Assembly (NCBI RefSeq): GCF_900116765.1
Contig: NZ_UETC01000005.1
Location: 248,001 to 312,000 of the forward strand
Reading direction: 5' to 3'
DNA: 64,000 bases
Source: Jannaschia seohaensis
GTDB lineage: Bacteria > Pseudomonadota > Alphaproteobacteria > Rhodobacterales > Rhodobacteraceae
Translations under genes and position numbers: made by a program
In this document: piece after piece, positions 62,064 to 64,000 of the stretch
Position numbering within the stretch: the stretch's first letter is position 1
Layout: each line of letters begins with the position of its first letter
The notes under the pieces: generated by a model
Told to the model about the DNA's origin: nothing
What the model saw: only the letters and a program-made list of their open reading frames with translations
Database searches by the model: none

Positions 62064-62845
62064 TGGCGCGGCGCCGACGCTCCAGGCGCCGCGGGGGCGC
62101 GGGCAAGACCGTGGTCGGTGTGCTGTTGATCGCCGTCGCGCTCGCGGGGTTCGGCGGGCTCGGCTGGATGCTCTGGGACCGGGCGCAGGCGCCGGGGCTC
62201 GACGCGGCCACGCTTTGCCCGGCGGATGGGCCGGTGGGGCATCTCGCGATCCTGATCGACACGACCGACCCGATCTCACCCACGCAGTTGGCCCGCGCCC
62301 GCGCCGAGATCACCCGCGAGATCGCGGCCGCGCCGGACTTCACCCGGGTCTCGCTGGCCACCGTCTCGGGCGCCGCCACGCCGGTCCGATCGCTCTGCAA
62401 GCCGCCGCGCGACGCCTCGGCGCTGACGGCCAACCCCCGGCTCGTGGCCGAGCGTTACGAGGCCGAGTTCCTCGCCCCCGTGGCGCAGGCGCTGGACGGG
62501 CTGCTGGCGGTGCCGGAGGCGGACAGCTCGCCCATCATCGAGGCGCTACAACGCTTCCTCGCCGCGATCCCCGGCTGGGGCGAAGCCCCCGCCCGCGTGG
62601 TGCTGGTCACCGACCTGGTACAGCATTCAGAGGTCTTCAGCTTCTATCGCGGCGGCGATTGGGACAGCTTCCGCGCCTCCGGCGGCGCGGACCGGCTGGC
62701 CCGCAACCTGGACGGGGCGGAGGTGGCGATCCTCCGTTTCCCGCGCCCCGCCGCCCCCCGGGCGGCGGTGGAGGATTTCTGGGTCCGCTACCTCGATGCC
62801 CAAGGGGCCGCCCGCGTCTCGCCCACCGTTCTGGGGGACCTCTAG
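62063..62845 (+). CDS. membrane-anchored vWA-like protein (operon gene 2)
   Basis: A 260-residue protein: a very basic start (MARRRRSRRRGGAGK), one transmembrane helix (VVGVLLIAVALAGFGGLGWM) and an exported domain. VGHLAILIDTTDPISPTQLA looks like strand 1 plus a metal-site loop of a von Willebrand A-type fold. Here it is DTTD instead of DxSxS, and ARVVLVTDLVQHSEVFSFYR looks like a later strand with its Asp. Two cysteines (LCPADG, SLCKPP) may pair. Substrate- or partner-binding in the periplasm is inferred. It ends 1 nt before the next start. Confidence 0.72.
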   Translation: MARRRRSRRRGGAGKTVVGVLLIAVALAGFGGLGWMLWDRAQAPGLDAATLCPADGPVGHLAILIDTTDPISPTQLARARAEITREIAAAPDFTRVSLATVSGAATPVRSLCKPPRDASALTANPRLVAERYEAEFLAPVAQALDGLLAVPEADSSPIIEALQRFLAAIPGWGEAPARVVLVTDLVQHSEVFSFYRGGDWDSFRASGGADRLARNLDGAEVAILRFPRPAAPRAAVEDFWVRYLDAQGAARVSPTVLGDL

Positions 62846-62846
62846 G

Positions 62847-63851
62847 ATGGTGGAGCGCCGTCTCGACAGCTTCGGCCTGGACCGCTGGCTGCTGGGTCTG
62901 GCTTTCCTGGCCGGGGCCTTGGGGGTCGTGGCGCTCAAGCTGACGGACCTGCCGCAATGGGCGCCCGCGCTCTATGCCGCCTGTGTGATCGTCGCCTATG
63001 CCGGGCTTACCTGGGGGCTGCGCTCCGCCCGGCTGGAGCCGGAGCAGATCGGCGACAACGCCTATTACCTGGGCTTCGTCCTGACGCTCTGCTCGTTGGC
63101 CTATACGCTCTGGGCCTTGGGCGAGGTGGAGGCCGAGGCCGCCTTCATCGCCGAAGTCGTCTCGGGCTTCGGCGTGGCGCTCACCTCGACCGTGGTGGGC
63201 GTCGCCGTGCGCGTTTTCCTGATGCAGTTCCGCCTGGATCTGGTGGCGCGTGAGCGCGAGGCGCAGATGGCGTTGGGCGAGGCGATGTCCGCCTTCCGCG
63301 CCGAACTGGCCGAGGTGATCCGCGGCACGCGCTATATGGGCGTCGAGATCCGCCAGACCCTGGCGCAGCACCATGAGGAACTGGCCGCCCAGGACGCCGC
63401 CCGCACGCGCGATGCGACCGACCGGATGATGACCGCCTTCGAGGAGGCCATGGCGCGCTTCGCCGACCGCGCTGAGACGCTGGACCGAACGCTGGCGGAG
63501 CGGGCCGAGACCACGGTCGCGGAGGCGGCGGGGCGGCTGGCGGGCCTGTCGGATAGCGCGTCCCGCGGGGCCGAGGCCCGCGCCGCCGCCCTGGAGGCGC
63601 GGCTGGACGAGGCGTCGGTGCGTGCCGTCACGGCGGCCGAGGCACGGCTGGAGGCAACGCTTGCCCGGTTCGAAGCGGCGGTGAACCGGGCTTCGGCCAG
63701 TCTGAGTGGCGCGACCCAGGGGATCGGTCAAGCCGCCCTGGCCGAGCTGCGCGCCCATCGGGCCGAGATCCGCGCCGAGATCGCCGCCGCCATGGCGCTG
63801 ACCAAGGCGGCCAATGACAGGCCCCACCCCGCGAAGGCCGAAGACCGATGA
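62847..63851 (+). CDS. MotA/TolQ-like membrane protein with long coiled coil (operon gene 3)
   Basis: A 334-residue protein. Four helices lie near residues 14-31, 39-57, 73-91 and 105-127. The last two (YYLGFVLTLCSLAYTLWALG, VSGFGVALTSTVVGVAVRVF) have the small-residue/Thr/Gly pattern of MotA/TolQ/ExbB proton-channel helices. Residues 130-330 form an alanine-rich coiled coil with heptad-like AEARAA repeats. A channel-like base with a long cytoplasmic stalk resembles ZorA in outline, but no Zorya effector genes are visible here. ATG 62847 follows the previous stop directly. Its stop overlaps the next start by 4 nt. Confidence 0.72.
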   Translation: MVERRLDSFGLDRWLLGLAFLAGALGVVALKLTDLPQWAPALYAACVIVAYAGLTWGLRSARLEPEQIGDNAYYLGFVLTLCSLAYTLWALGEVEAEAAFIAEVVSGFGVALTSTVVGVAVRVFLMQFRLDLVAREREAQMALGEAMSAFRAELAEVIRGTRYMGVEIRQTLAQHHEELAAQDAARTRDATDRMMTAFEEAMARFADRAETLDRTLAERAETTVAEAAGRLAGLSDSASRGAEARAAALEARLDEASVRAVTAAEARLEATLARFEAAVNRASASLSGATQGIGQAALAELRAHRAEIRAEIAAAMALTKAANDRPHPAKAEDR

Positions 63852-64000
63852 GACGGGAGGGCCTGGATCGGGCGCGTGGCTATCGACGCGGGACGGTGAT
63901 GGGCTTGACCGTGGCCGAGGCGTTCATGCTGATCGCCTTCGTGCTTCTGATGCTGCTGGGCGTGTGGATGGCTTCCGCGCGGGAGCGGATCACCGAGTTG
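63848..64000 (+). CDS. membrane protein, N-terminal fragment (operon gene 4, possible MotB/TolR-like partner)
   Basis: 51 codons are visible before the window ends. A basic cytoplasmic start (MRREGLDRARGYRRG) is followed by GLTVAEAFMLIAFVLLMLLG and the beginning of a helical region (ASARERITEL). One helix just after a basic start is what MotB/TolR/ZorB-type partners of MotA-like proteins show, and the gene overlaps the MotA/TolQ-like gene by 4 nt. Whether an OmpA-like domain or an acidic proton-site residue follows cannot be seen; no Asp lies in the visible helix, but a Glu does (AEAF). Confidence 0.6.
   Translation, partial: MRREGLDRARGYRRGTVMGLTVAEAFMLIAFVLLMLLGVWMASARERITEL

Noticed and set aside
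62847-64000. Zorya-type defence system
   Set aside because: The MotA-like protein with coiled coil and its partner resemble ZorAB in outline, but no ZorC/ZorD/ZorE gene is seen, and neighbours differ. Left as a MotA/TolQ-like operon.

Overview
The window is a 64 kb piece of chromosome from a high-GC alphaproteobacterium, most likely a Rhodobacterales (Roseobacter/Paracoccus-type) species. Grounds for this are the pha order phaZ<>phaC-phaP...phaR with PhaR-type CTGCNNNGCAG operators, a VPLPA-CTERM sorting tail, a SAM-II riboswitch in front of metZ, the glyQ / DUF6446 / glyS / PEP-binding-protein neighbourhood, and the dgt-argS-SPOR-nagZ-scpAB series. There is no tRNA, rRNA, CRISPR array, transposase, integrase or phage gene. 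Nothing looks recently acquired.

Layout. (1) 1-5.5 kb: polyhydroxybutyrate metabolism: depolymerase phaZ, synthase phaC, phasin phaP and repressor phaR. A VPLPA-CTERM exported protein with an amber codon in its apparent signal peptide lies between phaP and phaR. (2) 5.7-11 kb: a small sulfotransferase, a secreted three-domain PPC-like protein, a class-III aminotransferase and an OtnK-like sugar-acid kinase. (3) 11-15.1 kb: two DUF4178 zinc-ribbon proteins, a 53-residue membrane peptide, a DUF350 membrane protein and a membrane-anchored spermidine-synthase-like enzyme, facing a convergent S-adenosylmethionine decarboxylase that is coupled to dtd and a sugar kinase. (4) 16.6-25.1 kb: a second sulfotransferase, a degenerate Hint-domain membrane protein, and a minus-strand operon: XpaC-like, TelA-like, DUF2927 lipoprotein, SPFH+GYF_2 protein, two cytochrome-b561-like membrane proteins and a zinc-ribbon membrane protein. 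(5) 25.1-34.6 kb: GST, SAM-II/metZ/GNAT, folE2, a chromate transporter, folB-folP-glmM and a SleB-type hydrolase. (6) 34.8-42.6 kb: a PEP-utilising PPDK relative, glyS, DUF6446, an iodotyrosine-deiodinase-like nitroreductase, an FkbM methyltransferase and glyQ. (7) 42.8-54.4 kb: a pseudo-protease, aspartic protease, MarC, ABC-F, ndk, an AI-2E-type exporter, an AhpD-like/TetR divergent pair, a MATE pump, an A-type Fe-S carrier and dgt. (8) 54.5-60.5 kb: argS, SPOR, nagZ, scpA, scpB and a TVP38 protein. (9) 60.6-64 kb: an overlapping four-gene operon of unknown function (coiled-coil membrane protein, vWA-like protein, MotA/TolQ-like coiled-coil protein, membrane protein cut by the window end).

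The best candidates for an undescribed system are the two membrane/zinc-ribbon clusters (10.96-15.14 kb and 18.5-25.04 kb) and the operon at the right edge. The first two combine decarboxy-SAM/polyamine chemistry with SPFH, TelA and XpaC components and look like parts of one envelope-associated module. Also notable are a family of composite palindromic repeats, one of which forms the start of the SpeE-like coding region, and several proteins that keep a catalytic fold but have lost its key residues (trypsin-like, Hint-like, PPDK ATP-grasp). All functional assignments were made by reading motifs; no database search was run.
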